Below, piece after piece: positions 28,696-39,703 of a stretch of DNA of 64,000 bases (position 1 is the first letter of the stretch; each line of letters starts with the position of its first letter). Origin of the DNA: Cordia subcordata (Eukaryota > Streptophyta > Magnoliopsida > Boraginales > Cordiaceae); the NCBI GenBank assembly GCA_028554755.1, contig JAPTOF010000001.1, positions 2,926,501 through 2,990,500 on the forward strand. The letters run 5' to 3'. The position numbers were made by a program, and so were the translations under genes. The notes under the pieces were generated by a model. The model did no database searches and was not told the origin of the DNA. It saw only the letters and a program-made list of their open reading frames with translations.

Positions 28696-29169
28696 GAGGG
28701 TGTTTGGTTTGAATTTTTTTTTTTTTTGTCAAACTTACTTAAAGTTTAATTTAAGCTTTTAAAAGTGTTTGTTTTAATAAAAGGGTGCTTTTTTTAAGTG
28801 ACTTTAAAGTAAAAAATTAAAAGGTCCCCACACCTAGCTTTTACTATTTTTGGCTTTAAGAACATTAAAAAAAAAAAAAACTTTGACGAGATCATTTACT
28901 ATCTTGTCCTTATCTTTTTATTTTTATTACTAATATATTTACTCCTTTATCTTATACTTACATTTTTAAATTTTATTTAATATCCTTAATAGTTATTTTA
29001 ACCATATAAGTTACTTTTTAACCCATTTTAATCAAATACGTAAATATTTATTTTTATAACTATAACTTTTATTCAAATACGTAATTACTTAAAGTCCACA
29101 ATTAAAAAAATCCACTTAAAGTCAAAAATACTTTAAGTAGTTTTTTAATAAGCCAATCCAAACACCCTC
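28696..29169. mobile_element. Tourist-like MITE (PIF/Harbinger type), 474 bp
   Basis: It begins GAGGGTGTTTGGTTTG and ends CCAATCCAAACACCCTC, forming terminal inverted repeats, and is flanked by TAA on both sides (28693-28695 and 29170-29172). A 3-bp TAA/TTA target duplication and this terminus are typical of Tourist MITEs. A second copy lies at 34390-35521. It has no coding capacity. Confidence 0.8.
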
Positions 29170-29172
29170 TAA

Positions 29173-29731
29173 CACAAATAATGTTACGAGAAAGAACAAC
29201 ACAAAACAAAAAATTCAATGATTGTAAATACTCCTGGCTTAGATGTAATATACGTATTCCAATCATAAAAGATAATGAAATTCTATAAATATAACAAACT
29301 AATTATCTACCTATTCTTATATTTACTATTTATTACTCGTATAAGAGCATGAATGTGTGGTGATTTTTACTTGATTTTAATCTTGAGAATGTATCTCTAA
29401 TCTTTATGATAAGTAGGGGATGATTTAAGGTGAAAATTTATATGCATCTTATCCATTTGTCGACAACAACTTAGCATTACTATATAGTACATGAGTGAGA
29501 TGTTAATTTTGTGGCAATCTTGGACATTTTTTTTTAATTTTTTTTTTAGTATCAGTCACGAATTATGTTGATGAGACCCTTTAGTAATTATTAGTTAATG
29601 TGTTATTTGAAGAGAAGAGTAGAGAATTTTACTAACATAACAACTTGTTGTAAGTAGCAACTATTATTAAAGCTCTAATGTTTTCTATTTTTGTGAAAGT
29701 CTGAAGAAAAGGTATTTCATCAGTCTTCTCC
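29173..29731. other. Downstream flank of the WAT1-related gene
   Basis: AT-rich; it presumably includes the 3' untranslated region of the minus-strand transporter gene. Nothing else is seen. Confidence 0.35.
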
Positions 29732-32522
29732 TTAAACAGCACGCTCTCCAACTATTTTGCTGGAAACTTCAGTATTATGTATATGCTCCTCAGTTGAAAC
29801 CTGAGGTGAAGCTGTTGGTGGGTCAATTGCCTGGTCCGTGTGTGTTATTTGGTTACAGTTTGACGCGGATGATGAAATTTGATCCTTGCTCTTACCCCAT
29901 ATGAAGATGTATAAGCCAATCACAATGATGACTGACCCCAAGAACCTACAAAATTAAGTAGCAACAGTAAAACTTTGATTGATTCATCATGTTTGAATTT
30001 TGATCCAATCTGTTAGGTTACAAGTATGTACTTGCTAAAGAATAAACCCATAAAAGACTTGGAACAGATCTAAAATTTTGTTTACGTATTGATAAGGGTT
30101 ATATAGGAGTCGACGATTGAGTGGTTCTAAAAACAAAAATTAGTTAATGCACTAGTAATAGAGTGTTACTTAATTGATTTTGTTAAACTAAAAATACTGT
30201 TAAGTCATGGCTCAAAGTTCAAGCCCATACAAATTAGGAAAGAATTTTAATGAGAATTAAAATTCTAGTTATAGTAAGAGTTTTAATTATGGTAGGATTG
30301 ATAGATGAAGAAATCCTTTGTCTTGAAGGACAGGACTCTTATATTAGTTGTATAAAGCGTGCCTTACGGCCACACCCTATAGGGGGTGTGGGTGAGAGAG
30401 AGAGCCTGAGAGCATCGGGAGTGTCTTATATTCGTTCTAGTCCTGTTGAGGATAGAACCATTATAAGAACTCTGTGGGGAGGGTTTAGACTTTTCTGTCC
30501 GTGCAAAAAGTCATCACCTAAGTTGTAACCATTATTATTGAATAGTGGAATTTATCCCAGAGGGGATCGTGGACGAAGGCAGAGGGCCGAACCACGTTTA
30601 AGTGTGCGTATTCTTTCCTCGTTACTTGTATTTTAATTCCGCTGCGTGAGTGTGTGTTATGTGTCCTGATTTCCCAACAAATACTTATAAATTAAAGGTA
30701 AATTAATTCTTAAGTTTGTTGGAGAGGGGGAAACTCTTGTAGGCTATATATATACCTTCCAAAGTATAGTTGCTCAGCCAACACGAAGGAAGCCATGACT
30801 GCAACGATAACCATGGTTAGTGGACTAAAAGCAGTGACGAAAACAGGTCCTCTTTCCTTCATTAGAACCCCTGAAATGTAATAAGAGACTCCGGAGCAGA
30901 TTATTCCCTGCATCATTATATTAATCATCATTGGTGAACTAAATATGAGATGTAATTATCTAATGATCAACAAATTATAATTTGGTTTTTTTTAAGTTAA
31001 TTTAATATTAATTTGGAGAAAAATAGCTAGGGCGGTAGAAAATTCCTACGCTGTAAACACAAGCTAGTAATTTAGAGTCCCAATGTATGGACCAGATCGC
31101 AGCGTTGCCTCTCTCCACGATGAGGGTGAGGATGGTGCCTTGAAGTGCACCTGCCATGCATATCAACGTCGTAAGGGAGAGTCCCGCTGGGTACGACTTC
31201 AATGCCACAACCTGCTCAATTTACTAGGATCAGTGAAAAAGGGATATCAAAAATTAAGAATCGGGTTTAGGTTAATGTTACAAGAGAAAAATAATAGTGA
31301 AGTATAGTATAGTTGTTCAAACTCTATTTTATACATCGACGGAGCTACATACAAGTAACTCGGGGGCCTTTTATAATTTAATATTTCATATTTTAGTAAG
31401 GATAAATGAGTGAATTAGGTTTTTAATTAAACAAAGCAAAACATATTTTATTTTTATATTTAGTTTGACAACATTAACCTTGCAAAATCAATAAAATAAC
31501 TCATGAGCTAATTTTATAAACAATAAAATATACAAGATATTTAATAATAATTAATAAACGAATCACCTTTCTCTTGCATACTTCAATAAAACCTCGCTAT
31601 TCTCTCTCTCTCTCTCTTCATGCATGCGACTTAAGATATCAACGAAGACTAAGAATTAAAGCACCCTCTACTTGTACCAATAAGTAGGTACATTAAGAGA
31701 CATGTATTTGACAGTATTAATAATAAAATAATTATGTAGCGTATGAAAATAAGAATTAACTTGTAGTGCATGTTTATTATTTTATTAGAAAAATGAAATT
31801 TATATTTTGTATATATTTTCTTAATTCTGCTAATTTGCTTTTGACCCCTTAATAAATATCCTGACCATCACTAGCTAATATTATATTATTAATGGTCCAA
31901 ATAATAGTATCACTTAATTCCGATATATCTTGGAAGGTTGAAGGGGAGAATTTAATGAAATTATTGCCTGAAGAATGTGAAAAGCGGCAAAGCAGGAACA
32001 GCCAGCAGTGATCAATAGAGCGCCCATGATAGGATCATCTCCCTGATCATTTGAATGAGCTGCAGATGGAGCATTTGGTTTGTGTTTGGTCCAGGGGAAT
32101 TCAATGACAGTTCCTCTGAGCAGGGTCATAATCATCGCTCCCCCAACGGTAACCAATGTCCCGAAAACTTTCGCCTGGCTGTGAATTCTTCTGATATTCA
32201 CCTTCTCAAGCCTACCAAAAAGGAGAAAAAAAAAAAAAGAAAGAAAAAGCATTCCATAATCCAAATTAACTTTTCATCACATTCACAATATGCAGCAGTA
32301 ACGAAGACAGAAATTACATTGAATTAGCTTGTTGTTTGGGACTGGTAATATTACCTCAGAAGCAAAGCCAACAAAAATGTCAAGACAGGAAGAAGATTGC
32401 CCAATGCTGTTGAGAAAGTCGCTGTTGTATATCTCAGTCCCGCATAGGTTATGTTCAGGTCACAAACGGGCCTGTTAACGAAATTTCGTGTCATAGGCGG
32501 AACCATTTAATCTCAAAGGGCC

Positions 32523-32585
<63 letters not shown>

Positions 32586-32927
32586 CATATATACATGTGT
32601 GCGTCAGAATGCTCACTCTAGCAACCCCAACAAGGCTATCTTGTATAGATGCGAGATCGTCATTTTTGGTCTTATTTTCCTGTTGAAATATATATGTGTG
32701 ATTAATTAGCTTCAAGTTTTAATCCAAAAGACACATTGATACCATCCATATAAGTAATCATTTGACCTAATGTTTAACTTATTATAGTTTTAAGTCATTG
32801 TTTTCAATGCATTTCCTGTATAAGAGAGAAATGAACTAGCTATACACGTAATAATAAATGGGTGATATTGATGAGAGTTGAATGCATAAATTTTTTCTAG
32901 GGTACCAGGGAAGAACTGCATGGGAGC

Positions 32928-32990
<63 letters not shown>

Positions 32991-33182
32991 TTCGAAGAAG
33001 AAGGCGAATGGAGCAAAAAGAAGAGTGGCAATGATATTTCGATAAACAGCGTAAGTGTAATGGCTCATTCCCTCATTTAGAGCAGACTTGACGATTATAT
33101 AATTAACAGCTCGACCAAACTGAAGGAAAATCACACCCACGTAAAGCTTGATTGCATGGATTACTAACTTATTAGACTCCAT
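29732..33182 (-). CDS. WAT1-related EamA-type transporter, seven exons
   Basis: The exons are 32989-33182, 32617-32679, 32355-32471, 31968-32211, 31050-31211, 30756-30907 and 29732-29945. They total 1146 bases and encode 381 residues. The protein carries two EamA/DMT repeats, about ten membrane segments, in the plant UMAMIT/WAT1-related family. Arabidopsis WAT1 is a vacuolar auxin exporter and relatives export amino acids; the substrate here is unknown. Family landmarks are KLYVGVIFLQFG, TYAVYRNIIATLLFAPFAFFFER, KIRPKMTIS, LEKVNIRR, KSYPAGLSLT, GPVFVTAFSPL and IFIWGKSKD before a Ser/Thr-rich tail. Exon 2 is only 63 bases. Intron 4 starts GC (CAG|GCAATA) rather than GT, which keeps the frame. 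Intron 1 begins inside a (CT)n tract, and the last intron holds a solo LTR. The reading frame looks intact. Confidence 0.9.
30198..30679 (+). mobile_element. Solo Ty1/copia LTR, 482 bp, inside a WAT1-related intron
   Basis: It starts TGTTAAG and ends CCCAACA and is flanked on both sides by the 5-bp duplication AATAC (30193-30197 and 30680-30684). The 3' part (GGGGATCGTGGACGAAGG, then GCCGAACCACGT) is the well-known tail of plant copia LTRs. No internal region or second LTR remains, so this is a solo LTR formed by unequal recombination. It sits in the last intron of the minus-strand transporter gene, in the opposite orientation. Confidence 0.92.
32527..32595. repeat. (AT)n microsatellite
   Basis: A long AT dinucleotide run with a few interruptions, in intron 2 of the WAT1-related gene close to the donor of exon 2. 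Confidence 0.9.
32930..32987. repeat. (GA)29 microsatellite abutting a splice donor
   Basis: About 29 uninterrupted GA units. On the gene strand the tract reads (CT)n and begins immediately after the GT of the intron 1 donor, so the donor is GAAAG|GTCTCTCTC. Confidence 0.92.
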
Positions 33183-33240
33183 TGAAATATTTCCAACTGA
33201 TGATACGAGCCATCATGCTGAGTAATCCCTACCCAAGGCC

Positions 33241-33249
33241 TCTTATAAA
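33241..33249 (-). promoter_or_regulatory. Candidate TATA box of the WAT1-related gene
   Basis: TTTATAAGA on the minus strand lies about 60 bases upstream of the ATG. This is rather close, so the leader would be short. Confidence 0.3.
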
Positions 33250-33259
33250 TGCATCAGAA

Positions 33260-33949
33260 AACATGACAAATAGCTTTGTCTCAGTTGCCTATTGGGTATG
33301 AACTTCCACTATATATGTAAAGCTATTAAATGGAAGTGTTCGATGAAACGCACTCCACCATCGCAGCAAACTTTAAGTTTTCATTAACTGTGACGCATTG
33401 TCTGCAACAGGACTATTTTTATTGAACATGAAACTCTGACGCATCAATTTAATTTGCAGAGTCAGTGCACTAACCTAGCACATGATGTTGGTTAAAATTA
33501 ATGCTCAGTGGGTTTACGTAATCTACTATTAACCGAATAGAAAGTAGTATGGTTGGCCGAAGTTTGAGTTTGCACTGTCATCATGGACTCAAATTGAGGA
33601 CCGGAATAGTGGTTCTGATGAGGTCATGCCTTTCTGTTGATGTGACTTGAACGTTGCTCGTTCGGCATGCATTTCCCAAGTATCTCTCTGCATTTGGTAC
33701 TGTTTGTAATATAAGCTTGGATCAGGACAGATCTAAGATGAAATGTTTAGTTGGCTAAATAATAAAAAAATTGTATAATATACAAAATATAGGTAGACAG
33801 TTTAAATAAGTATAAAGTAATATAAATTTTAAACTAAAAATAAATTTAATCAATGCCTTAAAGGTAATATTATATAATTCTATCTAGAAGGAATTCGAAA
33901 ACCATGAGTGTACAAATACAAGCGAAACTAATTTCTAAATCATATAAGA
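33260..33949. other. Upstream flank of the WAT1-related gene
   Basis: Likely promoter region. No gene is seen. Confidence 0.35.
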
Positions 33950-34085
33950 AGTAAGAAATTTTAACTTTTCAAAAAAATACTTTTCTAATGGTGTTCCAAA
34001 TGAAATTTTAACTTTTAAAAACCAACACTCTTTTTCGAAAATTATTAAAAAAGCACTTTTGAAAAAAAAATTAATCTAAAAGAAT
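33950..34085. mobile_element. Partial MITE, family of 39.2 and 53.5 kb
   Basis: It has only part of the family's internal order: a GTAAGAAATTTTAACTTTTC segment, a long A-run and a final AAAATTAATCTAAAAGAATCC. One end appears lost. Confidence 0.4.
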
Positions 34086-34389
34086 CCTATATATTAGACC
34101 CGAATGAGTACATATATGCACTTTTTTTTAATGGTGTTATGTTGTTTTGGTTAAGATTTAATTGAATAATAATCTTCTTATACCAGTGGAAATATTAATC
34201 TAACATTAATGAGTGTAACATTGCACTCGCAAGAAAAATAGATATAAACTTGACAATTTCTCAAAAGATAGATTGTTTGATTGATTACCTTTGTTTTTTT
34301 AACATAATAATTGTTGAAGAATGCAGAACGTCACTACCACAAATCTTCACTTATTCAAGTACCCTCTCAACATCTCAAGAATGGTCTTA

Positions 34390-35521
34390 CAGGGTGTTTG
34401 TTTTGGCTTTTTTTTTGTCAAACCTACTTAAAGCCAACTTAAGCTAATGGACATATTTATTTTAATTAAAAAAGTATTTTTTTAAAGTAACTTTAAGCCA
34501 AAAAAAAAAAAAGCTCCTCCCCTCTCCCCCCCCCCCCTAACTTTTGCTTTTTTTGGCTTTAAACACTTTAAACAAAAAATAAGTTTGACCAAATTTATTT
34601 ACTACTTTGTCCTTATCTTTTTATTACTATTCCTAAACTATCCTTAATATTTAAAATGTCAATTTAGAAATGTCAATATTTTTCTAGCTCTTTTTTTTTT
34701 TTGTCACGTCTTTGTATGTTCTAGGGTTCATCCAAAATTCAGGTAAACAATAATAACTTTTTTCCATATTTTTTATTGGATTAGCATTCACGTCTTTTGT
34801 ATTTTTATTTGCTAATTAACATTCTATTTTTCTTTGTACTTTTTGTGGGTTTTTTTTTTTTTTGCTGCTATGTATATGACTGTTTAATGTTAATCTTTGC
34901 ATCTGTCTATTACAAATGCAGGCACTTTTCTAGTTTCTTGCATTGTTTCTATGTTTTTTCTTTTTTTTCCTATATATCATGCATTTTTTTAGATAATTAA
35001 AATCATGTGATATACTTGTGTAAAAAATCCCAAAAGAAACTTATATTTCAAAGTTTTTATATATCAATTGAGACCATATATGATGGTATATAGGCACAAG
35101 AGAACAATAAATAAATAAATAAATAAAGCTTGAACAGGATTGAAGCGAGTTAGTGTGGCCTTTGTGATTCATACTTTCAATTAAATTTTCATGAAAACTA
35201 TATATAGTATATATATAATAATTTTTATATTTATATTATAAGTGTCATAACTTAAATGATAAGATTTTAGTAATAATGTATTTAAAAAATTAAATAATTT
35301 CGTTTGCATTGTATTTTAATAGACATTCTTTTTATGTCCTTAATGGTCATTTTGAGAATATAAAATTAGCTTTCAGCATTAGTTAACCAAACACGTAAAT
35401 GCTTATTTTGACAACTAAAACTTCAATCCAAACAGGTAACTTCTTAAAGCTTTAAAAAAAAAACTACTTAAAGCTAAAATTGCATTAAGTAGCTTTTTTA
35501 TAAGCTAAACCAAACACCCTC
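34390..35521. mobile_element. Tourist-like MITE carrying an internal insertion, 1132 bp
   Basis: It starts CAGGGTGTTTGTTTTGG and ends TAAACCAAACACCCTC, flanked by TTA on both sides (34387-34389 and 35522-35524). Its outer parts match the 474-bp copy at 28696-29169 (TTTTGTCAAAC-TACTTAAAG at the left, TAAGTAG-TTTTTTATAAG at the right). The middle, roughly 34660-35335, has no counterpart there and is presumably a later insertion or a longer founder. Confidence 0.75.
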
Positions 35522-35524
35522 TTA

Positions 35525-36962
35525 GCAAAGCGATGATTTAGATGAAGTCTCCATAATTGATTAATTGTAATCAAAGCTATGAAGTAAAAATGGAAAACTT
35601 AGAATTGGAAAGATTAATTTTAATTTGTAAAGATATCATTTAAAATATATATATATATATATATCATTTATTAAATTAAAATTTCAATATAAACAAAAGT
35701 TACCATTTATGACTTTACATGTTCTGCTTTCCTCAAATTTTTAACTTGCATAATAAATAAGATTCTTCGTTTTTTAACTTATTGATTAATAGCTGTTATA
35801 TGTTTTCCTTATAAAAATTATACTAAAAAATTACAATTACAGATATCTTTTTCCTCTTTAGGGATATTAATTGAAAATAAAAGAGATCCTTAGCATTGTG
35901 GCATACAAAGCGGTGACTAAACAATTAGGGGGTCCAATACGTATTATTTATTTATAATGCAAATTTGTTTCATGGGGAAAAAAGGGGGGTGGGAAGAGGG
36001 GGTTCAGGCACAATGAATATAGCCCCATCCCTGGCTTGATTACTTATCAGCTTAACTATTTTGTTTCCCCACTCAGTTTGATTCATTCTTTTAGAAATTT
36101 TCCATTTCAATTACTTTTAACTCGACCATGTTTAAGAAATTTTTTATTTCAATTTTACTCTGATAGTAGATTCCTTATTGCAAGAGGCCCTTATTTTCGA
36201 TCTTAGTCAAATAAATTATTTTAATTTTCATGTTATCTAATTTATATTGTTTATTAATTGTATACATTAATAATTTATTGCTAATTAATTATTATTAATC
36301 TTCTTTTTTTTTTTTTGCATATATATTATTAGATAGATAAGACCCCATATATGTGGGGGAGGAAGAAGAATAGGTAGGGAGGTCCTAATTTGAATGGTGG
36401 AGTAAGAGAGCTAGAACGAATTTCCCATATTCGAACTCTAAATATAGGGTAAAGGGTTAGATATATACGGAGTTTGTTGGACTTGGCAATCTCACTCCAT
36501 TCTAGCTTAGTTATTTTTGTGATTAAACCTATACATGCACATTTCTATAACTGTATGAAAGAAATCATATATTCACAAGGCACATTTCTGTAACTTATGT
36601 ATGAGAAAAGTTATTGGACAGTTAGGAAACTGTCTATGACAACTAATCGTTGATTGAGAATTTTGTTGCATGATATGATATATCACAAGCATCAAGAATT
36701 CTTCTGATTTCAGACAACGAATCATTTTAAGAATTAAGATAGTGATGGTGTTTGGGCGACTCAACCTTCAATAAGTTTAATAATTACCAACTAGGTTGGA
36801 TATAAAGCAAATTAAGGTCCATAAGTAGAAAACTTTTAAGTTTAGCAGCTGACTATATCTCAGATGTAAAGCAAGTGTGTATATAAGTAGAAACTTCCGT
36901 AGTAAGCTTTTGAAGAGAGAAAAAAAAAAAAAGTGGAAAAGATCAAAATTGTTCAGACATAA
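35525..36962. other. AT-rich spacer, no gene seen
   Basis: No coding region is supported. A G/A-rich patch lies near 35975-36005. Confidence 0.4.
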
Positions 36963-37033
36963 TGCGCATCCGGGGAATCGAACCCCGGTCAGTACCGTGG
37001 GAGGGTACTATGATACCACTACACCAGATGCGC
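36963..37033 (-). tRNA. tRNA-Gly(CCC)
   Basis: Read on the minus strand, it folds as a complete cloverleaf of 71 bases. The acceptor GCGCATC pairs with GATGCGC and the discriminator is A. The anticodon stem GTACC/GGTAC encloses loop CTCCCAC, giving anticodon CCC. The T-arm is CGGGG-TTCGATT-CCCCG. There is no intron. A TTTT about 15 bases past the end can serve as Pol III terminator. It is the usual eukaryotic nuclear form. Confidence 0.96.
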
Positions 37034-38106
37034 TTCATTGATATTGACATCTCATGAGATGGATGGATTTTTGTCTCCTCTTGCTAGCTTCTGCAAGTAA
37101 TGTTCAATATTTTCTGAACTAATCCCTGAGGAAAATTGGAGTCTGAAGAGCCGAAAAGGATAGCCGCGATTTTCTTCTTTTTTTCGAAGCCAAAGCGAAA
37201 ACATTTTATTTCAAGCTAAAGCAGATTCGATGAGAAAAAACTAAAGTTAAACTAGCTAGTATACATTATTTCTCTTAATAATTAAACTTCAAATTTATAG
37301 CAATTGGTAGCACAATGGATGCCCAAACACTAAAGAGTAGCAATTCACCTTAGGCAATATACGATATCTTCTCTCGTAAATTTTATGAGCATTGTTAGAT
37401 ATCATTTTTTATATAAATATCACACTTGTTATTTTATTAAAAAAAATAATTCCCAATTACATGTATCGAATTCTAAAGTAAAATGAAAGTCAAGTGGTGA
37501 TATTGTCATATAGACTTGAGCGATGTATGTCTACATTAATGATTTCACCTGTTTATAATGTTTTTGGCATGTTATATTTGCTTATTATCTCTAAATATCT
37601 CTTGAACAAGATGTTATCACTTCCAACGATCTTCACAAGAATATGAATTTCAAACCTGCTCTGCGTTTCTCATTACAAAATTGCAGTGATTTCTTGGGCA
37701 ACTTTTTTTCTTTACATCAAAGTTTTCTCCAGAAGATAAGCTATAATTATAAGCGCTTAAACTTACAGACGAGCTAGTAATTCTAATCTCTGTAATCACT
37801 CCTGCAAAGTAGCATATAGACGCATTGCCGGATAATATACAACCTTGCTCTTTTCTCCTTCAAAACTTTACATCCTCGTGCCCAAAATTTAGCATGCTTT
37901 TCTTTGGAGGAAGCAGAGCTTTCCCTTACCATCTTTATACTCCTCCGCTAGAGCTTGTCAATAGCAAAAAAGCTGCTTATTTGTTGAAGACCATTTTGTG
38001 GGTGATATTGTGTTACAGAATCTTTAGAATGTTCTATTTATTGAACTTGGATCTCGAAGATCGATGATCTTTAACTGAAAATATAATTATTCAATAATGT
38101 TATATG
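37034..38106. other. Spacer, no gene recognised
   Basis: I see no known gene. The part from about 37630 to 38060 is less AT-rich than its surroundings and holds short open frames without recognisable domains. Confidence 0.35.
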
Positions 38107-38367
38107 TTACGTGAATATTCTTATCCATTGTGTTGAAATTGGAGTAGTATTGCCAAAAGCCAACTGAACTTTTGCAGTGAAACCCGGGTGCAGGTTTCCT
38201 GCTGTAAGCGCTCTTTTCTGCAAGGTGGCGTATAAACCGCATTTCCAGGTTGATTGCTTCTTGACAATTTTTGTTTGAGCTCCGCTCCGAAAAGTACTAA
38301 GGGTCACATAGCCGTTTAATGTTTTTTTTTTTTTATGAAAATAATTGCGATATAGTTTATGTAACAT
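38107..38367 (-). CDS. Unrecognised 86-codon reading frame
   Basis: I do not recognise this product. The frame begins with a Lys-rich stretch coded partly by an A-run. Its C-terminal two thirds (near WKCGLYATLQKRALTAG and FTAKVQLAFGNTTP) are less repetitive and have more even codon use than neighbouring spurious frames. No signal peptide, membrane segment or splice signals are obvious. It may be a fragment of a real gene captured in repeat-rich DNA, or chance. Confidence 0.2.
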   Translation of the reverse strand: MLHKLYRNYFHKKKKTLNGYVTLSTFRSGAQTKIVKKQSTWKCGLYATLQKRALTAGNLHPGFTAKVQLAFGNTTPISTQWIRIFT

Positions 38368-39167
38368 CTTCCTACATTTGTTGTGTATGAGATTTGTTTT
38401 TTGTTCTAATAAATTAGATTCACTACTAATGTTATTACGAATTTAATCATTTTGAATCAGTCGATTAGACTCAATGTGGTGATAGTTCTTAAAAGTAGTA
38501 TCAGAGCATGCTCTAGCTAAACTTCACGTCTACTTTGCCTAAGGTCCTGAATTATGATTTTGTTCAATTTGTGCCAGACTTGACCTTCGAAGTACCAGGC
38601 TTGGTATATTTTACTTTCTTGTTCCTGCTCTCAATATGGCATATGTCTTGTATTAGATACAACTTGTTCCAATTTTCTGCAGTTGCAACTTTTTATCCTC
38701 TCTACTAATACAAGAAGCTGGGGCATAAAAATTGTGTGAAAAGCTCTGGATCAGTGATTTCTTCAAAAACTTGAGTATGAAACTCATTCAAATTTATGAA
38801 TTTTGTTTTATGTTCTAACTAACATATGTTTTTTTGAGTTTGAAATTAAGTGTCTGCATGAAGATCAAACGCAAAAGCACGTGCTTCCTTGAATGTCATA
38901 ATCGATTGTTTACATAATCCTACAAACAGAGATTTTACTTAAGCTGATTGGGAAATCCTCTATTAGTATGTCATTAGTCAACTTTTTACATAGCCCCACA
39001 AATAGATATTTTGCATGATCAGCTCGAGATCATGACTATGCAGAGACAAATAAGCCTCCTGTTTCCAAAAAGGGTCTTCACGCTTTTGAGAAGGCCCATT
39101 CAACTTGTTGGTACTTGGTGGTGATCGATAAGAAAATGATACGAGAATTTTACATAGTTGGGACTAA

Positions 39168-39353
39168 GGGCCTATTTGAATTAGTTTTTTTTTTTTTGGA
39201 AAAATATATTATTTTTACAATAATTATTTGATTTGGTTTCTGAAAAAATTGAAACTCTAAAAAAAGTTTTTTTTTTAGAAGTCAGGATTTTTAGCTTCTA
39301 AAAAAAAACTGTTAGAAAAAACGCTTTTAAGAAAAGTTAATCCAAACGGGCCC
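39168..39353. mobile_element. MITE of the GGGCC family, 186 bp
   Basis: It starts GGGCCTATTTGAATTAG and ends TAATCCAAACGGGCCC, with TAA on both sides (39165-39167 and 39354-39356). Shared internal landmarks with other copies are TTTTTACAATAATTATTTGA, GAAACTCTAAAAAAAG, TTAGAAGTCAG and AAAACGCTTTTAAG. Confidence 0.75.
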
Positions 39354-39586
39354 TAAGTTTAGATCCCTAAGTAGTAGGAAAACAATTTCATTAAATGATA
39401 AAAGATTGTAAGATCACTCTATATAATATAATGTCTCAAAATATATCTCGTTTTTTGCACTTAAATCTTCACACACACCCGACCAAAAAAAAATCTTAAC
39501 TTCACTCATAGCCATAGACAACGTTATATTATAAAACAGCTTTGCATGTTCTGTAAAATGGCCATAGAATAATCCTCTCAGAAGTC

Positions 39587-39703
39587 AGAATCAAGAATAA
39601 GCTTATGTAATGGGCCTAGACTATATAGCCCGGGCTAAGTTTAAATCTCTCAGAATCACGAATAAGCTATACAATGGGCCTAGACTATGGCCTGGGTCAG
39701 CCT
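39587..39703. repeat. Two-unit tandem repeat, about 60 bp
   Basis: CAGAATCAAGAATAAGCT followed by AATGGGCCTAGACTAT and a GCCCGGGC/GCCTGGG segment recurs once, with small differences. Confidence 0.65.

Noticed and set aside
30250..30528. A 92-codon plus-strand frame as a gene
   Set aside because: It lies entirely inside the solo LTR.
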